DNA of 64,000 nucleotides from Cohnella sp. CFH 77786 (GCF_019400745.1 NZ_WJIB01000001.1:496001-560000), one strand, 5' to 3'. Counted from the stretch's first letter, positions 42,885 through 51,398 are shown. Translations and numbers: made by a program. Notes: a model not told the origin generated them from the letters alone.

Positions 42885-43329
42885 GTTTTCCGTTCATGAC
42901 GGAAGCCACCGCTTCCCGAATTTCCGCATAGCCCGTGCAGCGGCAGATGTTGGACTGCAGCCAATCCCGAACGGTCGTTTCGTCGGCATCCGGATGGTGC
43001 TGCGCCAGCGCGTGGATGTTCATGATGAAGCCCGGCGTGCAGTAGCCGCACTGGAAGGCGAAACGCTCCACGAAGGCGCGCTGGACGGGCGAATCCTTCA
43101 AGCCTTCGATCGTGACGACCGCGCGGCCCGCCGCTTCGATCGCCAGCATCAGGCAGGATTTCATCGGCATGCCGTCCACGATCACCGTGCACGTTCCGCA
43201 ATCGCCGTTCCGGCAGCCGGGTTTGGCTCCGGTTAGGCCCAAACGGTCCCTTAGCGTATCCAGGAGCAAGTCCGCCGGCCGGACATGGACGGTCCGGCGT
43301 TCTCCGTTCACTTCGAGTTCGAGCTCCAT
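42877..43329 (-). CDS. Molybdenum hydroxylase [2Fe-2S] subunit (xanthine dehydrogenase family, small subunit)
   Basis: This 150-residue protein has the two cluster sets of the family: plant-type ferredoxin cysteines in KPGCRNGDCGTCTV (residues ~38-51) plus a fourth Cys after MKS, and the C-terminal alpha-helical set CGYCTPGF...NICRCTGY (~100-136). It passes electrons from the molybdopterin subunit to FAD. Its start lies only 6 bp after the last GerPF-like gene, with its ribosome site inside that gene, so it is translated from the same mRNA as the four spore-germination-like genes. Confidence 0.93.
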   Translation of the reverse strand: MELELEVNGERRTVHVRPADLLLDTLRDRLGLTGAKPGCRNGDCGTCTVIVDGMPMKSCLMLAIEAAGRAVVTIEGLKDSPVQRAFVERFAFQCGYCTPGFIMNIHALAQHHPDADETTVRDWLQSNICRCTGYAEIREAVASVMNGKRD

Positions 43330-43335
43330 CCGGCA

Positions 43336-43572
43336 TCACACCAAACTGTTCTTGGCCGCGTTGCTGTCGACCAAATCCGGATCCAGCGAAATCGACAACG
43401 GGAGATTGGCCGGCGACAAATCTCCGTTCAGCTCGCCGAAGCCCTGGTTGCGCTTGTAGGACACGAATTGATCGATCACCTGCAGCGGCCCGGCATTCAC
43501 GACGGACGAGTTGTCGATCGAATTGACCTTGAATCCGAGCAAGTTGATCGCCGTCGGCGTAAAGAAAACCAT
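43336..43572 (-). CDS. GerPF/GerPA-like spore germination protein, copy 4
   Basis: This 78-residue protein has the GerPA/GerPF layout: a beta-strand opening (INLLGFKVNSIDNSSVVNAG), a central KRNQGFGELNGD with the G-x-G...GD pattern, and an ending DPDLVDSNAAKNS like the DPDxxDQN ending of GerPF. GerP proteins are spore coat proteins needed for germinants to pass the coat. This is the closest in sequence to copy 3 (shared QFVSYKRNQG-GE-NGDLSP). It is directly followed by the 2Fe-2S subunit gene. Whether it is coat-located here is inferred. Confidence 0.8.
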   Translation of the reverse strand: MVFFTPTAINLLGFKVNSIDNSSVVNAGPLQVIDQFVSYKRNQGFGELNGDLSPANLPLSISLDPDLVDSNAAKNSLV

Positions 43573-43602
43573 GACTTCCTCTCCCTTCCCGTGCGGGATC
43601 GA

Positions 43603-43836
43603 TTAAAAGAAACTGTTCTTGACGGAGGAACTGTCGATCCCATCCATGTCCCAAACCCGGGAGAACGGCAAATAATTCGGAGACAGGTCCCCGTTATGCT
43701 CCCCGCTGCCTTGGTTCCGCTTGTACGACACGTACTGATCCGCATGCTGACTCGGCCCCAGGTTCACGACCGACGAATGATCCATCGTGTTGATTTTGAG
43801 GCCGAGCACCGTAACCGCAACCGGCGCGAAATTCAC
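43603..43836 (-). CDS. GerPF/GerPA-like spore germination protein, copy 3
   Basis: This 77-residue protein has a GTG start behind GGAGGGGG. It shares with copy 4 the segments SSVVN-G, QYVSYKRNQG and NGDLSPNYLP and ends DMDGIDSSSVKNSFF, so the two arose by tandem duplication. The pattern fits the GerPA/GerPF family of coat-associated germination proteins. It lies 30 bp before copy 4 in the molybdenum hydroxylase operon. Confidence 0.8.
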   Translation of the reverse strand: MNFAPVAVTVLGLKINTMDHSSVVNLGPSQHADQYVSYKRNQGSGEHNGDLSPNYLPFSRVWDMDGIDSSSVKNSFF

Positions 43837-43851
43837 GTTCCCCCTCCTACC

Positions 43852-44100
43852 TCAAGGCAAGGCGACCCGATCCGATTCGAACGAAGAAGCGGAATCGATC
43901 TGATCCCGGTCGTCGACAAGGCTCTTCGTTCCGAAAAACGCGCTGCCGTCTCCCATATTCTGGCCAAGCCCCATGTTCTTCTTGTCGGAGTTGTGCCACT
44001 CGGCGAGCAGATTTTGGCCTACGTTGATGGCGGAAGCATTTTCGAACGAATTCACTTTAATCGTTTGGATATTGATGATGAAGCATGGCGGGTTCGGCAT
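43852..44100 (-). CDS. GerPF/GerPA-like spore germination protein, copy 2
   Basis: This protein has ~82 residues from the ATG at 44100 (AAGGGGAG at good spacing; another ATG at 44106 is too close). It is more diverged than copies 3 and 4: FIINIQTIKVNSFENASAINVG, then KKNMGLGQNMGDGSAFFG, and the ending DQIDSASSFESD. The G-x-G...GD core and the strand pattern place it in the same family. It lies 15 bp before copy 3. Confidence 0.7.
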   Translation of the reverse strand: MPNPPCFIINIQTIKVNSFENASAINVGQNLLAEWHNSDKKNMGLGQNMGDGSAFFGTKSLVDDRDQIDSASSFESDRVALP

Positions 44101-44124
44101 GTTCATCTCCCCTTCGGGCGGCTG

Positions 44125-44355
44125 CTACACCCGGTTGATTTTCGCTCTGACCGCATCAGCGAGGTCGTCGTCCAATACCATGTGAACCGTGGCGCAACGC
44201 AGGACGCCGTCGGCAAATTGCTGCCCGAAACCTTGGTTCTTCTTGGCGTTGACGTTCCGGTTGGTTTTCACGGTCGTCCCGAAGGAAACGCCGCTCTGGT
44301 GGCCGACATTGTTGATCTTTATGCTTCCGATCCGCACTTCCGCGGGTACGAACAT
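44125..44355 (-). CDS. GerPF/GerPA-like spore germination protein, copy 1
   Basis: This 76-residue protein begins MFVPAEVRIGSIKINNVGHQ with SGVSFGTTV, has the shared core KKNQGFGQQFADG, then a charged ending (DDDLADAVRAKINRV). AAGGAGG precedes the start. It opens the four-gene run and lies 85 bp downstream of the FAD subunit gene with no terminator between. It is the least GerPF-like at the C-terminus. Confidence 0.7.
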   Translation of the reverse strand: MFVPAEVRIGSIKINNVGHQSGVSFGTTVKTNRNVNAKKNQGFGQQFADGVLRCATVHMVLDDDLADAVRAKINRV

Positions 44356-44439
44356 GCGGTTCAGCCCTCCTTCCGCAGGGATGCGTGTCTTACAGCTTAC
44401 TCCGGCGATTTCCGGAATATGAACGCGAAGTCAGGAAGT

Positions 44440-45273
44440 TTAACGGCCGTCCCAGGCCGTCAGCGTTTCCAGAAGGATTTGTTTGGCCACGAATTCGCGG
44501 TAGGGCGCCGAACCTTTGATGTCGTCAAGGACGGGGGCCGGCCACATCGCCGCGGCACGGTCGACCCGTTCCGCAGGCGGCAGATCGGTCCGGTTCAGCA
44601 GCTGCTCGACGGCCGCCGAACGGAATGGAAATGCGCACAGCCCGCTGAAGGCCGCGCGAATGCCGGAAGGGGCCTTCAGCGCGGCGATCGTGACGAGCGG
44701 ATAATCGATGGCGGATGCCTTGCGCCGCTTGACGGTCACGTATGGCATCCTCGCATATTCCGCACCGGTCCGCATTTGCACCAGAAACTCTCCTCCGGCA
44801 AGCTGCAGGGCACGGTTGAACGCCTGGCTCATCGGAACCCGGCGGATCCCCGCCGGACCGGCGATCACGGCCTCGCCGTCGGCGAGGAGCAGCGGCAGCG
44901 CGGCCTCCTTGTAGATGAACCGGCTGCATACGTTCCCGCCGAGCGTGATTTTGTTTCGGGACGTTCGGTCCGCGACGCCCGCCCCCGTCTCCCCCAAGAG
45001 CGGAAACACCCGGGCATCATGCAGCTCGGACAGCGTCAGCGCGGAGCCGAACGTCAACGTGTTCCCGCTAGCCGCCAGCGCCCGGCACTCCGGTATGCGC
45101 TTGATGTCGATCATCGCTTCGGTGTAAGCCAGGTTTAACCTGCCGAGCGTGATGACTTCCGTTCCGCCCGAGAAAAACAGAGGCTTCTTCCCCAGCGAGT
45201 CCAATTGCCGATAGAGGGAAACGGCCTCGCCTACGGACCCGGGCGCATAATAATCGAAATCGAATCCGATCAC
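44440..45273 (-). CDS. Molybdenum hydroxylase FAD-binding subunit (xanthine dehydrogenase family)
   Basis: This 277-residue middle subunit has the FAD motifs PLFFSGGTEVI (~35-45), ITLGGNVCSRF (~110-120) with the TxGGN signature, and the C-terminal CO-dehydrogenase flavoprotein domain. It transfers electrons from the 2Fe-2S clusters to NAD+ or another acceptor. The GTG at 45273 overlaps the large-subunit stop by GTGA, with GGGGGAG upstream, so it is preferred over an ATG at 45300. The gene for its 2Fe-2S partner is 1.1 kb further on, beyond four GerPF-like genes. Confidence 0.92.
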   Translation of the reverse strand: MIGFDFDYYAPGSVGEAVSLYRQLDSLGKKPLFFSGGTEVITLGRLNLAYTEAMIDIKRIPECRALAASGNTLTFGSALTLSELHDARVFPLLGETGAGVADRTSRNKITLGGNVCSRFIYKEAALPLLLADGEAVIAGPAGIRRVPMSQAFNRALQLAGGEFLVQMRTGAEYARMPYVTVKRRKASAIDYPLVTIAALKAPSGIRAAFSGLCAFPFRSAAVEQLLNRTDLPPAERVDRAAAMWPAPVLDDIKGSAPYREFVAKQILLETLTAWDGR

Positions 45274-47594
45274 GGCCGCTCCCCCATTCTCGCCCGCCAA
45301 ACGGTTTCCGGGAACAGCGGCAGCCGGTTAAGCCGAGTTCCGGCCGCCCGGGACAGCGCGTCCGCCAGAGCGGCCGGCATGCCGATCAACCCATGCTCCC
45401 CCAGCGCCCGGGCTCCGAAAGGCGCATCCAGACATGGATTCTCCACGAATTCCACGACATACTCGGGATTCTCCCCGTAACGGATCAACGGATAGTCCCG
45501 AAGCGACGGATTCAAAATCGCGCCCAGCTCGTTAAACAGAAACGTTTCCCGGCTCGCGAAGCTGAGCCCCATGGACATCGCGCCCATCACTTGGCCGAGC
45601 GCCCCCTTCAGGTTCAGCACTTTGCCCGCGTCGATAACGGAAACCGCCTTGACGATCCGATACGTGCAATCCCTCGTGTCCATTTCGATTTCGACCGCCT
45701 GCGCGCCGACGTTCCATTCGGGTCCCGGCGTGCCCTCGCCCGTTTCCGGGTTCATCACGCTCATCCTGCGCTGCGTGTAAGTCCCCCTCCCGATGATCTG
45801 CCCTCCGATCGTGTTGCCGTTCGGAAACCGATACCCGTAACAAATGTCCTTCACCGGAAGGTAAACGTTCGGATCGGCGCGCACATAGACCTTCTCGCCT
45901 CCGATCGCCAATTCGTCCGTCGGGGCGCGAAGCACGCACGCCGCAATGTCCAGCAGCTGCCGGATCGCATCGTCCGCCGCCCGCAGCACCGCCCTCCCGG
46001 CCATGAACGTGCCGCGGCTGGCGACCGTTTTCCAATGCTCCGGCGTGATTTGCGTATCGATGAGGAGCTTGACATGAATCCGGTCCGTGCTCATGCCCAT
46101 TCTCTCCGCCAGCATTTGAGCGAGAACGGTTTTCGTGCCCGTGCCGATTTCCACGACGCCGGTTTCCAAGTTCAGGCTGCCGTCCGTGTTGAAGGTAACG
46201 ATGGCGCCAGAGCTGGCGTCCGGATCGATCGAGGAGTTTTTCCAGAAGCAGCTGATGCCCATGGCCCGAACGCGGTGAGCATCCACCTGCCGGACCGTGC
46301 CTCCGTCCCATCCGGAAAGCGCGCGCATCCGGTGCAGACACGTCCGTAAATCGCCCAGGTTGCTCGGGGTGAGCAAATCCCGGGTCGGCGCCGTGTCGCC
46401 CGGGATGGCGGCATTCCGGAGTCGCAGCTCCCACGGATCCATCCGCAGCTTATCTGCCAAGGCGTCCATCGCGCGCTCGACGGCGAATGTCAGCTCGGCG
46501 TGCCCGTAGCCCCGGAATGCCGCCGCGAAGGGATGATTCGTGTACAAGGTGAGGCAATCGCACCAAACATGTTCGATCCCGTATGGGCCGGAGCAGTCCG
46601 CGGCCGCAGCTCTCGCCACGTCGCTCGATTTGTCGTCGTACGCGCCTCCGTCGAAATGCAAACGGATATAGGCGGCTTGAATCCGCCCTTCCCGGTCGCT
46701 CCCGAGCGTCACCGACGCTTCCAGTCCGATATGGACGGGAGAGGAAGCCATATCTTCCTCCCGCGTGTTTACTAGGATGACTTTGCGGCCTTGGACCGCC
46801 TGAGATGCCAAGTACGCGATCAGCTCCAGCTGAACCGCCGTTTTGCCGCCGTACGCTCCCCCGACGAGCGGCGTCCGGACGACGATCTGACCGGAAGGCA
46901 AACCAAAATACTTCGCGAGGTATCGTTTGACCGTAAACGGGGCCTGCGTCGAGGACTCGATCACCACCCGGCCGTCCGGCAGGATCTCCGCCGTCGCGCA
47001 TCGGGTTTCCATGGCCGCATGATCGGAAGGCGCGAACGACACGGCGTTCTCCGCCACGACCTCGCACGCCCGCAAGGCGGACTCGGCATCGCCCTTCCGA
47101 ACGCGGATGACGCTGGCGATATTGGTGCCCGGGACGGACACGACGCCTGCGCCTTTCTCGTATTGTCCCAGCCTTTCGTGCAGGATCGGCGCGTTCCGGC
47201 GGAGCGCTTCTGCCGGTGTCTGCACGACCGGAAGCGGCTCGTAGCGCACGCGAACGCGATCCGCGGCACGCTTCGCCTGGACCTCGGTATCCGCCACGAC
47301 CACCGCGACGATTTCGCCGTAATACCGGACTCTGTCCCGCGCGATGATCGGGCGGTCGCGGATTTCTTCTCCGACCAGCACGCTGGACAATGTGCCGGTC
47401 AGAACCGACCTCACGCCCGGCATGCCGGCCGCGGCGGACGTGTCGATGTCCGCGATGCGGGCATGGGCATAAGGACTGACCGCAAGCCGCGCATACAGCA
47501 AACGGGAGTCCGATTGGTCGGCCGTGTAACGCGCGGCCCCCGTCACTTTATCGTTCGACTCTTTCTTCGGTACGCTTTGGCCGATCTCCGTCAA
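45270..47594 (-). CDS. Molybdenum hydroxylase molybdopterin-binding subunit (xanthine dehydrogenase family)
   Basis: This 774-residue protein belongs to the XDH/aldehyde oxidase large-subunit family: ald_Xan_dh_C a/b hammerhead domain (residues ~15-120), then the Moco domain with VGGAYGGKTAVQ, AAFRGYGHAE (the conserved Arg at the active site) and ARALGEHGLIG (the conserved catalytic Glu near residue 725). Substrate cannot be read from the sequence; xanthine or hypoxanthine is the default for this subunit layout. The start is probably TTG with GAGG upstream. It is the first gene of a seven-gene unit with a GerPF-like quartet inside. No XdhC or MobA-type maturation gene is nearby. Confidence 0.92.
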   Translation of the reverse strand: MTEIGQSVPKKESNDKVTGAARYTADQSDSRLLYARLAVSPYAHARIADIDTSAAAGMPGVRSVLTGTLSSVLVGEEIRDRPIIARDRVRYYGEIVAVVVADTEVQAKRAADRVRVRYEPLPVVQTPAEALRRNAPILHERLGQYEKGAGVVSVPGTNIASVIRVRKGDAESALRACEVVAENAVSFAPSDHAAMETRCATAEILPDGRVVIESSTQAPFTVKRYLAKYFGLPSGQIVVRTPLVGGAYGGKTAVQLELIAYLASQAVQGRKVILVNTREEDMASSPVHIGLEASVTLGSDREGRIQAAYIRLHFDGGAYDDKSSDVARAAAADCSGPYGIEHVWCDCLTLYTNHPFAAAFRGYGHAELTFAVERAMDALADKLRMDPWELRLRNAAIPGDTAPTRDLLTPSNLGDLRTCLHRMRALSGWDGGTVRQVDAHRVRAMGISCFWKNSSIDPDASSGAIVTFNTDGSLNLETGVVEIGTGTKTVLAQMLAERMGMSTDRIHVKLLIDTQITPEHWKTVASRGTFMAGRAVLRAADDAIRQLLDIAACVLRAPTDELAIGGEKVYVRADPNVYLPVKDICYGYRFPNGNTIGGQIIGRGTYTQRRMSVMNPETGEGTPGPEWNVGAQAVEIEMDTRDCTYRIVKAVSVIDAGKVLNLKGALGQVMGAMSMGLSFASRETFLFNELGAILNPSLRDYPLIRYGENPEYVVEFVENPCLDAPFGARALGEHGLIGMPAALADALSRAAGTRLNRLPLFPETVWRARMGERP

Positions 47595-47746
47595 TCCGCC
47601 TCATCTCCACGTTCGGATCGTTAGCCTCCATTTACCATTTTATGGACCGTACAATCCGGTTATGACCGATTGACGCGAGGCATGAACGGCCTTGTACACA
47701 AATAGGATGGAATACGGCGTCGATATGGACAACGGGGTGTTGCCTC

Positions 47747-48217
47747 ATGAATCCCGACAAAATCAACAAATGGCTGGAGCTCGCCAAAAACTTAACCGGC
47801 AACGATTTTTGGTCCGATATGTTCGAGCAGCCCCGCCCGCAGCAGCCGGCCGGTCCGGCCGTTCCCGAAGGCGGGAGTATTCCGAACGGAGGGTCCTGGC
47901 GTTTTCCCGCGGCGGACGTGCTCGCCTCCGACCGCGAAATCGTCGTGCTGATCGATTTGCCGGGCGTGGAGAAGGAAGACATCCAGCTGGCCGTCGGTGA
48001 CGAAACGTTGTACGTCAAGGGAGAAGCCAAGCCGCTTTTTCCCGGTTACTCGCCGGTTTCCGCGGAGCGGTTCACGGGGAGCTTCGAGCGGCCCATCGGC
48101 TTGCCGGCGCGAATCGACGGACAGGCATCCCAGATCCGGGCTTCGTTCCATCAAGGCACGCTGATCGTGCGGATCCCGGTGGCCGCGGCCTGGAAAAAAA
48201 CGATCTCGATCGACTGA
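47747..48217 (+). CDS. Hsp20/alpha-crystallin family protein (probable spore protein)
   Basis: This 156-residue protein has an alpha-crystallin domain from residue ~50 (WRFPAADVLASDREIVVLIDLPGVEKEDIQLAV) with strand patterns ETLYVKGEA and the ending QGTLIVRIPVA. The N-terminal part is Pro/Gly-rich. It starts 150 bp from the divergent molybdenum hydroxylase operon and 20 bp before the GerPC-like gene. Hsp20-fold coat proteins (CotM, CotP, GerT) are known in Bacillus, and this neighbourhood makes a coat role plausible. Ordinary small heat-shock protein is the alternative. Confidence 0.85.
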   Translation: MNPDKINKWLELAKNLTGNDFWSDMFEQPRPQQPAGPAVPEGGSIPNGGSWRFPAADVLASDREIVVLIDLPGVEKEDIQLAVGDETLYVKGEAKPLFPGYSPVSAERFTGSFERPIGLPARIDGQASQIRASFHQGTLIVRIPVAAAWKKTISID

Positions 48218-48236
48218 ACCGCGAGGTGTTCCATCC

Positions 48237-48665
48237 ATGTCTATGCTGCGTCGAATCTTCGGGCGGAGGAGCGTCCCGCTCCCGCCCCAGCCCCGGCCCC
48301 CAGCTCCGGCTCCATCCCCCGTCCATGAGGAGCTCGTCAGGCGTCTTGACGGCATCGAGCGCCAGCTCGCCCGGCTTGCCGAGGAACGGACCGCCAGGCC
48401 GCCGGTCGTGATCGAACATGCCGATAAAGTCGTCATCGAGAAATTGGCGTACAGCAACCATTTCGATACGCTCTCGATCGAGACCTTGACGGGGAGACTG
48501 AACATCGGCGTGAACTACCAGGGCGTTGCGCCGCCGGACGAGCTGCTTCCGGTCGGAAATCCGAAACCGCAATTCCCGGCCAAGCCGGCACAGCCTCCCC
48601 CGAACGCGGACGGACCGTCATACCGGATCCGCGCCCGCAACCAAAAGGACCGCCCGCCCGAATAG
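48237..48665 (+). CDS. GerPC-like spore germination protein
   Basis: This 142-residue protein has an N-terminal basic Pro-rich segment (RRSVPLPPQPRPPAPAPSP), a short coiled coil (EELVRRLDGIERQLARLAEE) and the diagnostic block KVVIEKLAYSNHFDTLSIET followed by LTGRLNIGVNY, which matches the GerPC family. The C-terminus is Pro-rich and disordered. It is shorter than Bacillus GerPC (~200 residues). GerPC is a coat-permeability protein encoded in the gerP operon; here it pairs with an Hsp20-like gene, and the GerPA/PF-like genes lie 4 kb away. Confidence 0.8.
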   Translation: MSMLRRIFGRRSVPLPPQPRPPAPAPSPVHEELVRRLDGIERQLARLAEERTARPPVVIEHADKVVIEKLAYSNHFDTLSIETLTGRLNIGVNYQGVAPPDELLPVGNPKPQFPAKPAQPPPNADGPSYRIRARNQKDRPPE

Positions 48666-48719
48666 CCGACGCTATCCGGAAGGGAGGTCCTGTTTCGTTC
48701 CCGTATCGCAGCCCTTCGC

Positions 48720-49181
48720 CTACTTTCCCCCCTGGCGGATGAAGATTTCGCGGAATGGCTCGCCGCCCTCGATCCTGGGCAATCGGATTTCCAAAACTCC
48801 GTCCTTCCAGCCCGCGATCGCGCGGCCCGCATTCACGTCGGAAGGCAGCGCGACTTCCTCGGTGCGGCCTTGGCACTCGATCTTCAGCCTGCTTCGATTT
48901 CCCCAGATCCGGACATCCCGGGACGTCAGCCCGTCCGGCACCCGGCAGCGAACGAACACGGAGCGATGGGTTTCGAAGATTTCGCAGTCGAGGGACGAAG
49001 AAGCGAAGGGCCGGAAACCCGATTCGAACGGCGACGACTTCGGCATGAACGTTTGGATCGCCTTGCTGACGAATTTTTCGATGTTCCTCGGATGCAGCTC
49101 GCCTCCGACATAAGGAATTTGCTTCAGGAGGTTTTGTTGGAATTCGCGCCAGTTCCCAGCCGGATGCCGCCGGTCGTTCAT
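48720..49181 (-). CDS. Hsp20-fold protein, GerT/CotM-like
   Basis: This 153-residue protein has a helical N-terminus (WREFQQNLLKQIPYV, IEKFVSKAIQTFMP) and an alpha-crystallin-like domain from residue ~68 (CEIFETHRSVFVRCRVPDGL, IWGNRSRLKIECQGRTEEVAL, GVLEIRLPRI). The C-terminal IXI-type motif is LEIRLPRI. It converges with the GerPC-like gene. Two Hsp20-fold genes flanking a GerPC-like gene point to a spore coat set. The ribosome site for ATG 49181 is weak (GGTGGAAG); the upstream frame to 49604 is antisense noise over the deacetylase gene. Confidence 0.72.
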   Translation of the reverse strand: MNDRRHPAGNWREFQQNLLKQIPYVGGELHPRNIEKFVSKAIQTFMPKSSPFESGFRPFASSSLDCEIFETHRSVFVRCRVPDGLTSRDVRIWGNRSRLKIECQGRTEEVALPSDVNAGRAIAGWKDGVLEIRLPRIEGGEPFREIFIRQGGK

Positions 49182-49246
49182 CTGCTTCCACCGCCTTCTC
49201 AATACGCCTATACCCATTATTATGCGAAAGGCGTCCGGAATGAACA

Positions 49247-49990
49247 TCATCCGCCGCAATCCCGCAGCCATCCCCGGAACTCTTCCATCGGCATGCCGCT
49301 TGTCACGAGAATCCGATGCAGCGTGAACCGGCCTTGGGACGGATCCGCGCAGCCCGTTTCTCCGGTGACCGCGAACCGATATCCGGCAAGCCGGACGGCT
49401 TCCTCGGTTTCCGCATCGTATGCGCCATACGGGTACGCAAGCGCAACCGGCCGATGACCCAGCTGCCGGACGATTTCGCGGCGCGATTCGATCAGCTCCC
49501 GTCGTTTGCCGCCGGCATCGAGCCGGGTTAGATTCGGGTGCGAGACCGTATGCGATTCGGCGCGCACGACTCCGGACGCCTCCATTTCCCGCAATTGCCC
49601 CCAAGTCAGATACCCCGGTTTTCCGATTTCGCCCGTAATGGAGAATACGGTCGTTTTCATGCCCGTTCGGCGCAAAATCGGGTAAGCCGCCGCGTAATTG
49701 TCCGCATAACCGTCATCCAAGGTAATAAGCACGGGCTTTGCGGGCAACGGGCGGCCTTTCTCCCAACCTGACAAATCGGAAAAGAACAGCGGATGGAAAC
49801 CCTTCGACCGCAAGTACTCCATTTGTTCTTCGAACCGGGAAGGGCCGAGTTTCAAGGGATTGCCTGTGTCCTCGGAGACCGAATGGTACAGCAGAATCGG
49901 CACCGGACGCGCCGCGAGATCCCGTGCAGACCCGCGGTACCCCGGCGCAAGCAAAAGAAGGGCGAATAAAATCCGGCTCAGCTTTTTCAT
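49247..49990 (-). CDS. Secreted polysaccharide deacetylase (NodB family)
   Basis: This 247-residue protein has a signal peptide (residues ~1-22) and a NodB homology domain with LITLDDGYADNY (catalytic and metal Asp pair, near residue 87), SHTVSHPNLT (metal histidines) and YPYGAYD. It would remove acetyl groups from an extracellular glycan such as peptidoglycan or exopolysaccharide. It resembles the short PgaB/YadE-like enzymes beginning PVPILLYHSVS. It is divergent from the pdaA-like gene and may share its intergenic promoter region. Confidence 0.9.
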   Translation of the reverse strand: MKKLSRILFALLLLAPGYRGSARDLAARPVPILLYHSVSEDTGNPLKLGPSRFEEQMEYLRSKGFHPLFFSDLSGWEKGRPLPAKPVLITLDDGYADNYAAAYPILRRTGMKTTVFSITGEIGKPGYLTWGQLREMEASGVVRAESHTVSHPNLTRLDAGGKRRELIESRREIVRQLGHRPVALAYPYGAYDAETEEAVRLAGYRFAVTGETGCADPSQGRFTLHRILVTSGMPMEEFRGWLRDCGG

Positions 49991-50088
49991 GGGACATAGG
50001 GTACCCGCGGCGGCCGCGGATCATGAGAGTAGATTTCCGAAAATGCGGAAGATTAGACGTGATCAATCGTAGAAGGAGTGGATTCACT

Positions 50089-50877
50089 GTGCATCGCAGC
50101 TTGAAAATCCTCTTGTGTTCCGCCGCTTTATTCGGCCTCCTCGGTTTCGGAGTTCTCGCTTCCGCTCAAGAAGCCGGACCGTTCCATTTCGGGTTCAAAA
50201 AAAGCAAAAACGGCGAGCTTCCGTCGATCGCGCAGGAAGGGTTCATGGGCATTCTGCGGAAGCATCAAGCCGTTTTCCTTGGCGACACGGGAAAAAAAGA
50301 GCTGTATCTCACCTTCGACAACGGATACGAGAATGGGTACACGAAGAAAATCCTCGACGTGCTCAAAGAGAAAAAAGTGCCCGCCGCTTTTTTCGTGACG
50401 GGGCACTTTATCCGGGATCAGCCGGAATTGGTCAAACGGATGGTGAATGATGGCCACGTCGTCGGCAACCATTCGTGGAGTCATCCGGACCTGAGCCAGG
50501 TGTCAGCCTCGCGGATCCAAGAGGAATTGGAGAAGGTGCGTCAGGGAGTGGCGGATCTGACCGGCCGGCAGGAGATGAAGTATTTGCGGCCGCCGCGCGG
50601 CATCTTCAGCGATCGCATGCTGCAGGTTTCCCGGACGCTCGGCTACACCGGCGTCTTCTGGTCCGTCGCGTACCGGGACTGGGAAATCAACCGCCAGAAG
50701 GGCATGCAATACGCTTACGGCAGCGTGATGGGCCAACTGCATCCCGGCGCCGTCATTCTCCTGCACTCCGTATCGGCCGACAACGCGGCCGCACTCGGGA
50801 AAATCATCGATGACGCCCGGCGGCAAGGTTACGTCTTCAACAGTCTCGATCAGATGCAGTTGAAAACGTACCGGTGA
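50089..50877 (+). CDS. pdaA: Delta-lactam-biosynthetic de-N-acetylase PdaA
   Basis: PdaA deacetylates N-acetylmuramic acid so that muramic delta-lactam can form in the spore cortex, the mark read by germination lytic enzymes. The 262-residue protein has a signal peptide (residues ~3-22), the PdaA-type first motif YLTFDNGYENGYT (Asn where NodB has Asp), GNHSWSHPDLS, RPPRGIFSD and VILLHSVS. The start is GTG at 50089 behind AGAAGGAG; the upstream frame overlaps the divergent gene and is rejected. It adds a cortex-maturation gene to the gpr-spoIIP interval. Confidence 0.9.
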   Translation: MHRSLKILLCSAALFGLLGFGVLASAQEAGPFHFGFKKSKNGELPSIAQEGFMGILRKHQAVFLGDTGKKELYLTFDNGYENGYTKKILDVLKEKKVPAAFFVTGHFIRDQPELVKRMVNDGHVVGNHSWSHPDLSQVSASRIQEELEKVRQGVADLTGRQEMKYLRPPRGIFSDRMLQVSRTLGYTGVFWSVAYRDWEINRQKGMQYAYGSVMGQLHPGAVILLHSVSADNAAALGKIIDDARRQGYVFNSLDQMQLKTYR

Positions 50878-50956
50878 TTTCCCAGACGGAGAATGCCCCG
50901 GATGCGGCCGTTCGATCAAAGCCGGAGCCGATGCAGCAGGTCTGCCTGCTGTTTCG

Positions 50957-51372
50957 GCACTCCGCACACGTTAAGCCTGCCGCGCCGACTTAACTCCCTC
51001 CATCCGCCGCACTCCGCACACGTTAAGCCTGCCGCGTCGACTTATCTCCCTCCATCCGCCGCACTCCGCACACGTTAAGCCTGCCGCGCCGACTTATCTC
51101 CCTCCATCCGCCGCACTCCGCACACGTTAAGCCTGCCGCACCGACTTAACTCCCTTCATCCGCCGCACTCCGCACACGTTAAGCCTGCCGCACCGACTTA
51201 ACTCCCTTCATTCGCCGCACTCCGCACACGTTAAGCCTGCCGCACCGACTTATCTCCCTTCATTCCCCGCACTCCGCACACGTTAAGCCTGCCGCACCGA
51301 CTTATCTCCCTTCATCCGCCGCACTCCGCACACGTTAAGCCTGCCGCACCGACTTAACTCCCTTCATTCGTC
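50957..51372. repeat. Tandem array B: eight units of exactly 52 bp
   Basis: The unit start GCACTCCGCACACGTTAAGC occurs at 50957, 51009, 51061, 51113, 51165, 51217, 51269 and 51321, each 52 bp apart without exception. Units differ only at a few positions (GCACCGA/GCGCCGA/GCGTCGA; TTAAC/TTATC; CTCC/CTTC). Inside each, GTTAAG and CTTAAC form an inverted pair 13 bp apart; CTTATC variants weaken it. There are no spacers, so it is not CRISPR. It begins 80 bp past the pdaA stop. Confidence 0.97.
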
Positions 51373-51398
51373 ATTTTGCCTACTACTCCATACTTCTC

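Noticed and set aside
47636..47644. SigK-type -10 (CATAAAATG on the minus strand) before the molybdenum hydroxylase operon
   Set aside because: The -10 is acceptable but no AC-type -35 lies at the proper 16-17-bp distance, so I do not claim a promoter.
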